Shown: piece after piece, positions 39,201 to 53,378 of the stretch
Layout: every line of letters begins with the position of its first letter
How positions within the stretch are numbered: position 1 is the stretch's first letter
Source: Sweltsa coloradensis
Taxonomy: Eukaryota > Arthropoda > Insecta > Plecoptera > Chloroperlidae
Assembly (NCBI GenBank): GCA_024449915.1
Contig: JAMZAV010001736.1
Location: 62,001-126,000 of the forward strand
Direction of reading: 5' to 3'
Length of the DNA stretch: 64,000 bases
Notes under the pieces: model-generated
Databases searched by the model: none
Told to the model about the DNA's origin: nothing
Seen by the model: the letters and a program-made list of their open reading frames with translations, nothing else
Program-made: the position numbers and the translations under genes

Positions 39201-42200
39201 TCATAACTATGTTCATTTCACCTCGTATTTCAATTGCGCTTTACCTGCAAATTGTATTAAAACACATATTGGGAACACTAATTTCTTCAAATAATACGGA
39301 AAGTAAAAAAAACATAGGTCCGTCGCATAATATATACATTTCAAATTGATTCAGTCGTTTACGGAATGACAGACGCTAAACAACTTGCAGCCTTGTGACG
39401 TACGTCGTAATTCGTAAAAGTCGATAGTCGATTTAAAGTCGAACGCATGTCTGCGACATATCGATATTAGACCAAAGAAGAGGTTGGCATGTCTTTATCC
39501 GAGTTCTTTGGAGACATGCGCAGTGTCGGTGCGCACGGGCACGGCGTCAAAGCGAGAGCATCGAGTGGCCTGCGCCTGCGCAATGCCCATTACCAGTCAG
39601 CTGTTCGCTGTCGACGTGAAGAATGTTGCAGAGCGCGTCATAATATGGAATATTACGCCGCCGAGGCCGTATTTTCGTTCGTTCTCGAACAATTCTAGAG
39701 TCATTTCGAGACTCGAATTTTCGAGCATCAAAAAAATCACACGAGCGAGCGAGCGAGAATGTTGACGTGCTCGATCTCGGCTCGAAATTTCGAGTCTCGC
39801 ACAGCCCTAACTATTACAACATTTATTTTCCTTAGAACATCCTGTTTTATGACATTGATCAATGTCAACAATGCCAATTGATAATTGCTTATCAAGGCGG
39901 CTCCTTATTTTGTTCCCAACATGATTATTGCAAGCGTTTTCAGAGAAGTTAAGCCATGTCTGTAACTTGAATGCCTGCATTAATTTATTCAGCATTGAAA
40001 ACAACAAATTTCCAAACATCGTGTCGTTTTACCCCCCCCCCCCCCCGTTACTACACGATGTCATCCCTAGTCTAAAGTACCCGTAAAACGAATTTGAGTA
40101 TATTTCACGAATTTATTGGTCAAGAAAAACTCCCCTATGAGTAATTGATAATTATGGAAAACAATACTGAAATCATTATATATGCTCGATTAAAATATTA
40201 CGTACCCGAATAATGCCCCTTCATTTCCTCAGAAACGCGCCTCGATCGCTTATTACCGAAGTCATTATTTATAAATAAATATATAATTACAAGGCACAAT
40301 AATAATTGTAAGTAACACTGTTTGCTCATACTTAAAAACTGTATCAACCCTAATGCGAACAACTTTCACTGGCTACTGACCGGACTGAGGGGGTTGAATG
40401 AAAGCTGGGAGCAAAAAACCGTGGCGTTTGAATTAGTGATGACGACGGTTAAGGTTTCTCTTAAAAACCGGTTTTTTAACTGGTTTATTTTCAAAAACGC
40501 CTAAAATCACGCATTATCGGTGCTCGCTTCGTGTTGTGCAATCGCAAGCAGGAGTAACCGGGAGTAACATCAAGTACCGATTACGAAATTGCTTATGTGG
40601 CACATCTGCGTAGTGTAACCCGGATCATAGGGAACTCAAGGTCAATTGCCTCGTCGCTATCTCGGTGCCCCCCCCCCCCCCCCCCCCCCCCACCCACTGC
40701 CATGCCGAACTTACGTAATCAGTTCATTCATTTGTGCTCGCGCCCGCCCGCTGTGTATTTTATCTCTGAATGCTGTCAGTGTCACGTAATAAATATTGGA
40801 CACTTAAATAACGCCGTTGAATCTTTAAAACATGCTGAAATCGTACTTTTTTTTTTAGAACGACCTTTACCTTCACAAAGACTGTCAAAGACGAGTGTAG
40901 TTTAGCCAGCATTGTTTACGCGACATCCAGGCGGCCGACCTCGCGCGGGAAGGGGAGGGGGAGGGGTATTTATGCCGTGTATTATCTGTTCCGTGATATA
41001 AATTGCACGAGCGGAAAAAAACATTTTGAGTAACTGGAAATTCCATCAAATCTTCCAGACGTAAAAATAAACTACAAACAACATTTTAATCTTTTTATCT
41101 CAATTCAATGTGCACATGCCAAGTTTATTACGTAGTAAATGAAATGCAGTAAAACCCTTATGCATTGTTCCCGCATCGTCCGTTTTCCCGCCATGATCGC
41201 TATATTTGAAAAGTTTTTGCAAAAGTCCTATTTACACAATGTTAAAAATTTCCGCATCCACTGTTCCCCAATCGATCGTTTTCCTCACCGTATCGTTCAA
41301 AATGTTGTGTTTCTCAATGTTAATTTACCCTAATGCATGCATCATTTTTGTCTTTTATGAACACCGACCGACGAAGAAGCACTATTTCCTGCCAGCGAGC
41401 GCGATCTTTTGTGAAGGTTCACTTCCCCACCCTGACCGCCACCTAGAAGACCGGTTACCCCTCCTCTCCCACGCGCGCTGCCAGTGAAGGACACGGCTCG
41501 GACGGCCAGCCAACTCATTCTCAATGTTGCACTCTCCAGCAATGCCGTGTTTTTCTTACGCGATAATAATTGCAAGATTATTGTTTTTAATCAATGATGC
41601 TGTCAATACAACACTTGTGAAACTGAGGCTGGCTCTGAAGACTGCAGTCAATTTCGTTACACACAATAAAATGATCACATGGCATAGAAAAGAAACATGT
41701 GCTTGAATTCATGCTCATTCAAGCTCGTTGGGAAAAAAGGCCGGTAGTGGAGTGGGTAGGCCAGGTCAAGTATCGGGTTGCGTTTCTCGGCAGTGCTGAA
41801 ATACTACGATCGTATGGAAGGGAGGGGGAGTGGGGGGGGGGGCGAACAGAGAGCCACTCGACCTTCTCACATTGCTAGACTACTGCTAATGAGGGGGGAG
41901 GAAAGGGACGAGCTGTCAAAGCTGGCGGCACTCGGACCAGTAAATAACAAGGCAAGGTCGGTTCTCTTCATCTAGCGCGCGGTAAATACAAAGAAAGAAA
42001 TTTCAGATTACATCGCCAATAAATTATCCGGTTATTGTTCACGTAACCGGTTACAAAAATTAACCGGTTCTTAACCGGTTAACGATTAATCGTCGTCATC
42101 AATAATTTGAATGGGAGTAACAGATTTCGACCCATTCGCATGTGCGACTTCGTGAGCTATATCAGGCGTTGTAAATACAAAAGATGACCTGAGAGTAGGG

Positions 42201-45200
42201 TTGTGCGAACCGTTCGAAAAGACGAACCGAACCGAACCTTAAAACCGGTTCAGTTCGAAAATTATTTTTAAAAGACGAACCTCGAACCGAACCTTTGAAA
42301 TTCCCGCTTACGCAAAGCCACGCCTTCCGGAGCGACGCCTACAGCATCGACCGATCGATACAAGTCTACCGCGGTCGCCGCTCGATAATCGAAAGTCGAA
42401 TTAGCGCTGTAGTATGCAATTGCAAATCTAAATGGCAGATTTCTGACGCGTAAATATTCTGGACACTTGAGATAGCAAGAAATAGTTATTTATTGTTGAT
42501 GCTGGTGGATTTTCTTCAGGCGAAAAAGATTATAATGGCATCGACGCGTAATTTTATCGATCTACTAATGAGTTTTCATCGGAAAGTAACGGTCCAAATG
42601 TAAGCAGTCCGAGCTAGGCCTAGCCCTAGGCTGTGGTCATGTCGATTTTGTCTTCAGGTTTGGCTATGAAAGTGACATTGCCGCTTTATTTCATTGTTAT
42701 TTCTCTATGATTTCATCGATCTTGTAATGATTTTTCATCGGAAAATGATGACGGTCCGAGTGTAGGCCTAGAGTATCCCGTAAGCCTACCTAGCCCTAGG
42801 GCTAGGGTGACCTAACCAAGACGCGTGTTTTTTTAACAGTTCCATTATTAATGTTGATTTTGATGTGTTGTCTTCAGGTTTGGCTATGAAAGTTGCATTG
42901 CCGCTTAATTTGATCGATCTTATTATGATTTTTCGTCTGAAGATGGTTAGGCTAGGCCTAGGCTACCCTACCCCTAAAACGTTTTCCCCACATGATTAAA
43001 AAATAAAAATACATCAGAAGAATCCCTGGACATTTATGACAAGAATGCGCCGCTGTATTTGATACTTGTAATATTATTATTGTGCGAGATAAGCCAGGGA
43101 ACCTAGGCCCTAGGCCTAGGCTCCTCAGCCTAGATTTGGATCAATGATCAGTTTTTCTTCAGTGCCCATGTGAATCCCTTCCCCTTTGAAAAATAAAGGT
43201 TCGGTTCGAGGTTCGCGAACCTTATAAATGCAGGTTCGAGGTTCGGTTCGAAATATAAAAATCCAGGTTCGCACAACCCTACCTGAGGGCTGGTTGTGCC
43301 GGGCGACTTGATGAAAACCACAAAAAACTGTCCGCACATTCAGAGATCGCACCCCCAGTGGCAGCATTTACTGCAGAATGACTCCTGCCAATTATGCAAT
43401 TTATAACTTCTGGGCCATCCACTTATTTCTTTAAATTTATACCTGTAGATTGAGAACTATTTTTTTGACATGTCAAATAATGGGTGCCCGCACACCACTA
43501 CAAATTAATAAATTTTAAAAAATGCAAACTTTTTTTCACTCAAACTTAGAAACAAGTTCAAATTATTATTATTATTATTATTATTATCATTATTACTTTC
43601 TTGACTATGTTTTACTTACAGTTTATGCACAAGGTGGTTACGGAGATCGGGTGTCACAGACTGGTGCCATTCTTTCGTTCCTTGTACAGGTGTGGCGGTT
43701 ACCTGTCCTGCTTGAAAGCCGGGAGGAAGTTGCAGGCTGGCCAATCTATTCTCAGGTCCAAGCTGAAACAAGAACTACAACATTATGTGTTAGGAATGAT
43801 TTGTCACCCAACCATTGAACTGTTAATACACTCATGTACCCTAGGGCAATTAATTACATGCCAAAACGTCGTAGTGTACGAGAATTTTGTGTACAATTTT
43901 AATGTTAAATAATTAACGCCAAAATGTTCACAGCTGTTGGCAATTCTCCCATGGCTTCTATTTGAATAGAAACGGAAGCGACTACCGAAACACAATGACT
44001 GCTGATGGTGCTTGGCTTTTGTTTGCTGCAGACAGCAGGCTGGTTGAGAAAAATCACATTTCAGCCCAAACCAGTTGTGCCACTAAAAACACAGACAGAA
44101 GTGTGCTAGGTAGTAGGGATGACATCGGGTTGTTCAATATGGATTCGGTTGCACGTCTGGTAATTGAACATCAACAGACTAGAAAGTCGGAAATTAAATT
44201 TACAGGAATGAAAAGTTGTGGCCATGGAGACAAGCCAACAGTTCAAATTTGTGGCTTACTAACCTTTGTTGCAATAGTCTTGCTGGTTGTTTATAACTAC
44301 AAGATAATGGTGCCATTTAAAATTTTGATGGACTTGGGAGGTGCAGAAATCGAATCCAGATATGGTTGCCCAGTGACACCCCTACCAGTTAAGTCAATAG
44401 TTAAGTACTTACATTGTTGACTTGCGAATCATTCGGCAGGCCAAAGAGAGTGCTATGCATGTTAGCAACCGTCTGCTGGATGTTAGCCGCGGCTGCTTGT
44501 GCGGCAGCTGCAGAGCCGGACCCAGGCTGATTCTGGTTGGCTCCGTCGCTGCTCAAAGGTAATGATACGTTGGGTGCGACCACTTGAGCTACGGACGTGG
44601 GCGGTAACTGGCCTTGACCTGTTGCAACAAAAAAATGTGTTACACAAGCTCAAATGATATGTGAGAAAATAGGCAGTTTGCAAGATAATCTAGAGATTAT
44701 TTTTGGAATACACGCGGTAATCGATATTCAATAGTTGTATATTGTATTGAATTAAGGGGTGCGCAAGTACTAGATTTCTCGAGCTTTTTCAAGCCGAGCA
44801 TGGTTTTAGGCTAGTTTTATTCGAGCTGAGCCTTCATCAACACGCAGTTTGCTCATTTTCATCAACACTCTCAATGGAATGTTTGTCAACAAACTTGCTC
44901 GGAAGCGCGAGACGGAAGAATGCAGCAGCCAGTGAGCAGTAGACAATAACAAGCGTCACCGTAGGCCTACAGTAGGTCTCGCGTGATAATTAAACCGGCT
45001 TTTATTTTGTCCGCCATAAAGCGAACCAGTAAGGAAGTCTAAACCATAGGCCTATTAATAGGGAACTCAGTGTGAACATAGTATCACGTAATTCAAACTC
45101 ATTTTCTATCCCGTGGATGGTAATAACAAAGAAAGTGTGTTGTTTAATACGTACTAATAATTTGAAGCCCGCGCGGATACATAAAATAATTTTGTAAGTT

Positions 45201-48200
45201 CAAGTAGGGTATCCAGTTTTTATCGAGTACTGAATGTACTTCGTTCTTGCCGACGAATCTGTTAAGTCAGCAATGTGGTTATCTGAGTTTTCCCAATCCT
45301 GCCTACTTGTCGATACAGCATGCGCTAAGTCGCTGGTGAGATTAGTCATTGTGTGTTGATGTAATTGCTTTGTTATGATAAGAGATGTGCAAAAATGGTG
45401 ACAACGAAATTTGCGAATTTTTTTAAATTTGCAATTATCCTTCAAATTCAGTTTGCACATGAATCTCATGAATTGTGATTGAATGGTACCAATTTCCCAA
45501 TTCGCGAAATTTTAGTTGATACCGCGAACTAGTGGCAAATTAGCAATTATGTCTTAAATGCGAATAGGTCGCGAAATTTTAAAAATAAAGAAATTTCAAA
45601 GTTTGGTGGAGGTGCCGGGTCGAAGTCGAAATAAATTAATACTTGCTGTAGATATGGTGGAGGCGCCGGTCATACAACGCGATTGTGAGATCTTAATAAT
45701 CGTTTGAACGAGAGTAAGCTCAAAATACTTCAAATCCATATCAAAAGCCACATATTTGGTGGAGGTGCGGGTAGACGAAATTAATTCTGGTAAAAACTGT
45801 CGGCAATACTTTGAAAAACTGAAGCTGAAATTGAGCTTAAAATAAACTGATTCTCGAAACTTCACTCTCATGAGCTTGTTTTTAAATCAACAACAATCAA
45901 TCATTTTTTTTTTGTAAGTGTGCATGAGGAAAATTGTGTTTTTTTGGCTAAATCGCGACAAATCGCGAATTTTTATTTTAAGGCGCGAATTTTCAAACTT
46001 TAAAAAACATTTTGACATCTCTAGTTATGATGCATAAATATTAAATATATATATATATAAACTCATAACTGGATTAAATCAAGCTTGAGATTTTTAAGTC
46101 CCATGGTTTACTGCATACCAGGACGTAGTGGACACAATTAAGCAGAGACCTACTGGTTCATCTACAGGTAGGGCCTTTTTTCAAATTAAAGGCATTTTGA
46201 AAAAGCTCGGCTAGGCTCAAAAATTAAGTTTTTTTAAATTCTCGGCTCGGCTTAAAAATCCTAGACTCGCACACCCCTAATTGAATTGCACGTTTTCTGA
46301 AGAAAAAATTCATTAGGCCTAATTAGGTATATCCTAAATTACCAGCAGTTATGCGGACTATCTAGTCCATTGCATAATGGGAATGTGTGTATAAAATTTG
46401 GAGCAAAGGTTGACCTATATCACTATTCACTAGAAAGGTCTTGAAGAGATGATTCCAAATATCCATGATAGACCAGCGGCAGCGGCAGCTTTCTACCCAA
46501 AATTCAAGGTCAAAGGTCAAATTACTACTATTTTGATAAATTAATTTCTCATTGTTGCAATCTTTTTCTTTTTAATTTTAATAGATTATGAATCAGATAA
46601 ATTGTAAATAATCATGAAATAAAGTAAAATTTCATATTTGACCTTTTATGACCCAAAATTAGGTCACAATTGCTAATTTTGTACAATATTGCATTTTCTT
46701 CTACATTTTTGGTGACGTTTCATGTTCACATCCATTTTTATCATGTACAATAGTATTACACACGTGTATTTGGGTGTAAGATCTGATTAAAAGCATTACC
46801 AAGGTCATTGGGTCAGTCGTGGAAAGGTCAAATATGCTTGAAAATGTCGAAAATATTGAGAGGGTATTCTAAAGAAAGGAATTTTCAGTTAGATTGCTAC
46901 AACAAATATGATATGATTCAAAATAGTAATAAATCAACGTAAACCTTCAAGCTAGATGGTTTGGAACTTGACATTTGAACTTTTATGACCCAAAACTTTG
47001 TCACAAAATTGTTAATTAAAAAAATGTTACTTTTCTCATACGTTTTGATTACTATTTATGTTCACATTCATTGTTATGAAATACATTAGTATCTCACACA
47101 TGTATTTTGGCATTTGCTCTAATTATAAGCATTGCCAAGATTATTTGGTCAGCCGTGAAAATGTCAAATATGCTTGAAAAAGGTCGAAAATATCGAGTGA
47201 GTCACGAGTCATGATTCGATGTTATCACAACGGCACACAGGAACACAGAACAACGTAACAGAACGGGCACGAAAGCGTCACCAAAGATAATAATAGATCT
47301 ACTGACAGCTAAGGAGAAAGGCGAGATTATCTCAAACATTCTATCAGCCGATTCCCCGACAGTCTTTAAGTACATTTTCTACTATGCAAACTGAGCTAAA
47401 AACTTCCAAAGATGGCAGCGAAGTAATCATAAAAGCAGACAAGAAACTTAGCGACCGCTGATTTTAATACTAGTACGGCGATTTGAGCAACAATAAGGAG
47501 CGAAAGAATGGAATAAGTTTAAATTTGGGCCTGTGCTACCGAGAAGAGTTAACATCAGACGGTCGGCAAGTACTCACTCAGCCATAATCAAAACATCTAC
47601 TGAAATCGAACTTTGAAGAACCAAGACTTCCAAGAACAACCTTCACAAAGACGCTGCTGAATACGAGTGTGAATGAGTGAAAAGCTCACCTTGTGGATGA
47701 GGTGGTGCCAGCACTCTTACACCTGGCCCAGTGGTGATGTTTGGAGGGGGTGGGCCGACTCCGATGCCAGTCACTCCTCCTCTCGGAGGCACGTTACTCG
47801 GTGTAAGAAGGCCGCCAGGGGCACCGGGGGCACCCGTCGTCGGACACTGGATGCCTAATGCATCGTAGGCACGCCTCATGTCTGACGGGGAGGGATTAGG
47901 TTGATTGTTCTGTGCTTGACTTGATACGACTGAAACAAACAATACACCTAATATGTTAGTTTACCATAATACAAATCAAGTCATTTGGGAACATACACCG
48001 CCTTCCCTTAACTTAACCTAGCCTAACCCTCCAAAAATGTCTTCTTATCTAACATTTTTACTCAAATTGTTGGTTGTGATAGAATGCCTTCTATCGGCTA
48101 CGTTAGTGTTTATGATTGGGGAAAGAAGAAAGGAGACCTACAGCTTAGCTTAAACGAGATGGGCAGCTGCGTGAAACTGGCTGGTTAACATATATATATA

Positions 48201-51200
48201 TATATATATTTACAAAACAGAAACAGATACACAATGTTGTACATTTCGGCCAACGGCGGCCTTGGTCACTGACCTACTCAAATGTAGGTCGCACCAAGTT
48301 ATTTTAAGACATCTTAAATCGAAAAGTTTTTTTGTGATTCACATGTATGAATGTAGGTTGCACTTATAATCCGAGGAAACAAGGAACAGTATGGCTCTCT
48401 GGCGCGAGAGTGAGGAACTAGAGAATCGGGGATAGGTTCGCCCACCTGATAGGAAAACGCATGGTGAATCGCGTCGGTCTACGAAAATACTAAGAAATAT
48501 TATGATTGTATATTTAATTCACCAAAATTGCAATTTAGGAAGCAATAAAATACAGTAACCAAATAGATTTCCATCCATTTCAACCATTTACTCATACAAA
48601 ACTACCCGAAAGGTATTATCTAAGCTTGACTTTTGGGTCTCGGCAGTGAATGTTGGCAGGTTCTTGAATGAAGCATATATTTGGGACATTATTTTATATA
48701 GCCGATTACACTACCGATTAATGTCTGTGTTTATGTAAGCAGATTACACCAGATGTTTGAAAAATGGACTCAACCTCATATCGCCCTTCGTTTTGCACAT
48801 TTAAATGCCCTTTTTCAGCCGTTCACGCGAGATTTTTAGGCCTAGGGCCTAGTAGATTTGCTTTGGTGCGGTGTCAAAGTAGGCCTATAGGGCCTACATG
48901 TTTATTATTTCGAGTAGGCTCTTTATTAAATAATATTAGAAGCTCGAAAGGGTGTGATAACATTAACTATAAGATAATATAAATAAGGCCTATATAATAT
49001 TATTATTTTAGCCAGAGTTTTGCACGTCTGCTAGGCCCTAGGCTAGGCCTAGTCGACTTGGCTGTAAATGCGAGATCAACACGCCTAGACAACACAGCTG
49101 ACTGAGCCTATCCAATTTATTGAAATAAATTGATAGTTTTGGATACAGACTGGTAAATTATTTTTTAAATTTATATTTTAGTAACAAAAATTATTAGTTT
49201 TCTTCTAGCCGAGTCATTTGACACCTAGGGATGGTTGAAACACGCAAGAACTAGGCTTAGGCCAAGCTAGGCGGCCGTCAATTTTCCGCGCTGTTCTCTC
49301 AGGTTATCACAGCTCTAGGCCATTAACATTTTGTCAAATTACTAGTGCAAGCTTGCTTCAGCATATTATACTACAAGGTTATTTTAAACTCTGGGATTAG
49401 TAATTGATGCTCTTTGTTTTAGGGCAAACAAATCATAGGCGCTAGTAATTTCAAGCAGTAGGCCTACGTGGGAAGAACGTACACTATTTATGAAAATGTA
49501 ATCACTAATTCTTTACAGATATTCATTATGTTTAAACTTTAATTATACCACAAGATATCAACCTATAGTTCTGAATCATTTTCTATTATGTAACTGGACG
49601 TTTTCAACAGAAAAAGTAGGTTTCAAGATTGGGTCCATGCAATGTTAACCAAGCATGTGGACGGCAGCTGTCCCCTTTTCCCGAGCCATCTTGCTTAACA
49701 GCTGATTGCTCACTAGCGCTCCATCGGACCTTTTTTCTCCAGATATGCGATTGTGAGACTGTGTTTTCAGAAAAATTGTTTAATGTGTCCACTGCGAGAC
49801 CTTCAACACGCGTATAGCGCAAGACAAAGCCCGGCTGATCTTGCAAGGTCTTGACAAGAACTTGGGTTTTAAAAGTAAGATCTTGAAAAGATCTTGCATT
49901 GAAATAAAATCTTGTTTATTTCTTGCCAAGAACTTGTGTGAAGACAAACAAGACACAAAAAAAATCTTGTCAAAATCTTGTAAGATTTCAAATTTAACTG
50001 CCACCTGGTGTTAGCATCTTGAATCTCATCAACAGATATGACAGCAAACAAGCCAAGCCTACATTTGTGCTGTCTCATTGTTTCAGTTTATTTTGAATTA
50101 GAGTAGACAGTTGATCAATATACCTAGTCTACATGGAAGGCAAAGGCCACACACAAATCCTATATCTTGTTATCTTGTAAGATCTATTGGATACTAATAA
50201 AAACTAACAATGTAACTAACATCTAAAAGGCGGCGCAGTGTGTATCGAAATTGCATCAAGTACCGCATAAATAGACCAACCACAATCTTGCCAAGTGGCA
50301 AGATAGTCGCAAGAACTTGGCAAGATCTTGTCAAAATTTTGGCAAAAATAATACAAGATCTTACACTACAATCTTGCCAAGATTTTTCAGCAGGGAGGGG
50401 TCCAGGTCAAATCTTGCGATGCACGCCAACATTCCCTTCCCACCTCCCAATTTGTGTATCACTTTATTTCATTCCATAGTGTTTGCTCACTTCTGATCTC
50501 TCTTCTGATATTAACATCTTCCAAAGTTACACCAAATATTAGGATTTACTAGTAGGGCTGTGCAAATATTCGACTTTTGAATAATATTAGCGAATAATTT
50601 TTTCTCCAATATTACATTCGAAATTCGAATAGTAACTATTCGAAATTCAAACTATTTTGGCTAGATTGCGAGTCTTGTGGTAACTGTTAAAAAGCCCGCT
50701 AAAAGTACAAGGAGTTTGAATTTTCACCGCCAGAGCTCGACTTTTGATTCCAAGTGCAAGAAGTTTACGTTTTCCCCAACAGATCGCGCTAGCGTCAGTT
50801 AAATAGAAACATTTTGTGGTGTAAACACAAATGGCATTAAAACCTTCATAACCTTGTCTTTGAACTGCATCATTGTGATTGTTTTGACCAGTGTTCCTTG
50901 TCTTTGCAATTTTTTAATGATTAAATTAATTATTTTGGTGTTCTTGTGCTGTATTAAGTTGTGGAAGATGACGACGCGTTTGCAAGGCATTTGCCTTCAA
51001 GTTCAAACCCCATTTGGGATGGTTTGATCTTTTGACATATAAAAGTTCTGCTGATTGATTCTAGGCCTAGCCCTAGGCTTTGGGTTTAGAAAGCCCTAGG
51101 CTAGCTAGGCCTCGGTTTCACTGAAATCAGTGAGGCTAGGCTTAGGGCCTAGGCTCCAGGCCTAGGGCATGTTATCAAGTCACATTTGTCTTGATTTTCA

Positions 51201-53346
51201 GTAGGACCTAGGCTCAAAATATAAGCCAGGCGATCTTAGGCCATCTATGGTCTATGGTTTTTTATTTTGCAGCAACATCACCCCTCGTCAGTCACTTGAA
51301 AAGACACATTGATATGTTTTCTCTTTTAAAGATAGCAAGCCTAAGGTACGGTAGGCCTACATACAAATCTTGACGTTGATCTCGTGTAAATATCAAACAC
51401 TAATTAATAAAACTCGACTTAATGAAAAAATGCTGTTATTCCAATCATTGTTCGAAACTATTCGAAAGTAAAATTATTAGTTATTTGATATTCAAACCTT
51501 TTGCATTTGAATATTCGATATTCGATTCGAACTGAAAAATCACTATTTATTCACACAGCTCTAGGATTTAGGCCTACTCATGTTGTCAAGTAATAAATAT
51601 CAGAGCCTTGAATAACTGAACAAAGCAATGAAACAACAAAATATGAAATGAAACTTCACAGAGATGTACATTCTTCACAAGGCACTATCAAACATGGGGG
51701 TAGTGGCTGTGTTTACATGACCTGCTTAGCGCTGGCTAAGATCAGACCATCCGGCATGCATGGGAGGAGGGGGAGGGGTAATTTAATTACGCTGTTTAGT
51801 GTCTGTGCCATGCCCATGAAAAACAACACTAGCGGGAAAACCTGCTTTGAGAAGCTGGGAACATATGCATATAAAAGGTATAAAAAAGGATATACACTGG
51901 TATCAAAAGGTCCACAGACTGCCTCATATTTTGATTCTATTAAAATTAGCACATGTGCAAATATCGATATTCAAATTCATATCAAACAGCAACCCTAGTA
52001 TGTAGGCTATGTACAGTAGTCCCCGCGCCAATTTGAACTCTTATAGTTCGAAATTGGCAAATTTAGAACAAAAACATTGGTCCAGAACATCAATATAGGA
52101 CTTGAAATGTTATTTTATTTAGATACTTCGAAATCCATTATAATTCGTATTTCGAAGTCAAATTGAGTCCCAAGTTTGAAATTCAACTCGATAAATTGAA
52201 GAAAGAAGTCATATTTTTGGAATGGAGTGTTGTGCGTAATGTTGTGGCATCAAACGGTGGAATTCCCCAGGCTATTTATAGCTCGCGTCCATATGGAGGC
52301 GGGAAGATTGCCAAGGGAAGCTTGCATTCAATTCTCTGGTCAGTCGGTGACCCGCGCTGCACCAGTGGATCAACCACATGTGTTCCTCGACGCCCACAGT
52401 CAACATTGTGTGGTGCTTTACTTCTCCCCCCAACCCCTCGCCTACGAGCTAGCTGCTCCCACTCCTTCCTCTCTCCCCGACTCTGTCACAACCTTGGTCT
52501 GGACATTGTAGTGTAACTCGAGCTGCCTGCTGATAAAATAAATGAGATTGCACTTGTTGTTATTTTATCTCATAACTTAAAACAAAAGCAGCCAGAGTTG
52601 GAAGCCAAGACCGATAAGCGAGCTAGTGATACATAGTTGGGGGCATGGGAGGAGGGGGGGGGGGGGGGGGAGAGCGAAGTGGCAACTAAAGTAGTGGTCT
52701 AAAAATAACTTTTGTGTAAAAAAATTCAAAAACCAAGTCAAGCTTTCCATCTTACTGCCAAAACATTTGTTTTTTTGCTCTCTCCTGGAACAAATTAGGC
52801 CTGTAGGAGGGTGTTCAACATTAGTGAAGGTCAACTGCATTTACCTTATCTTTATCGCCGATCGAAGAGTCGACTCCAATATTTACTACCCGATGTCATC
52901 ACTAGTTCAAAGGTATTTTTAACAAACTTGCTCTTTTTTTGGGGGGATTTTGGATTTTTGGTAATTCGAATTTGTATATTTCGAAATGACTTTTGGAAGG
53001 TCCCCTCGACTTCAAATTATCGAGGGACTACTGTTATTTTAAATTGGTCATTAACAAGTGAACATAGAGCCACATGAATTAAATTTGAATATAAATTTGT
53101 TTGCAATTGGTGTTCATGATTTAAGGAGGTGCCTAAATAAACTAAAACCCAATTCTGCAACAGGGCCCGACAATATCCCAACACGGGTTTTGCAAAAGTG
53201 TGCAAACTCTCTTGCTCCTTCTCTCAGCTCTATTTTACAACGCTTATATTAGCTTCATGTGTTTGTCTGTCTGTCTGACTTTCTGTCTGTCTAGACGAAA
53301 TCTTATAATCGATATTTCATTATAACGTTTATATTAGCTTATTGAG

Positions 53347-53378
<32 letters not shown>

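Larger units (their letters stand above)
37225..43619 (-). other. CBP intron 4
   Basis: 6.4 kb. Contains a (GA)n stretch near 37386-37400, family B copy 2 (38085-38665) and hAT-type elements 38699-39809, 40434-42104 and 42196-43281. 39810-40433 holds a poly-C run (40031-40046) and a solo hAT end. 43282-43619 has a (TTA)n run at 43563-43590. Confidence 0.8.
44619..47689 (-). other. CBP intron 2
   Basis: 3.1 kb. Nested hATs fill 44754-46279. 46637-47198 is a 336-bp tandem duplication. The rest is AT-rich with no recognised element. Confidence 0.8.

Noticed and set aside
43962..44420. 152-codon plus-strand frame
   Set aside because: Antisense to intron 3 and the end of exon 3; includes a hAT end and shows no conserved domain.
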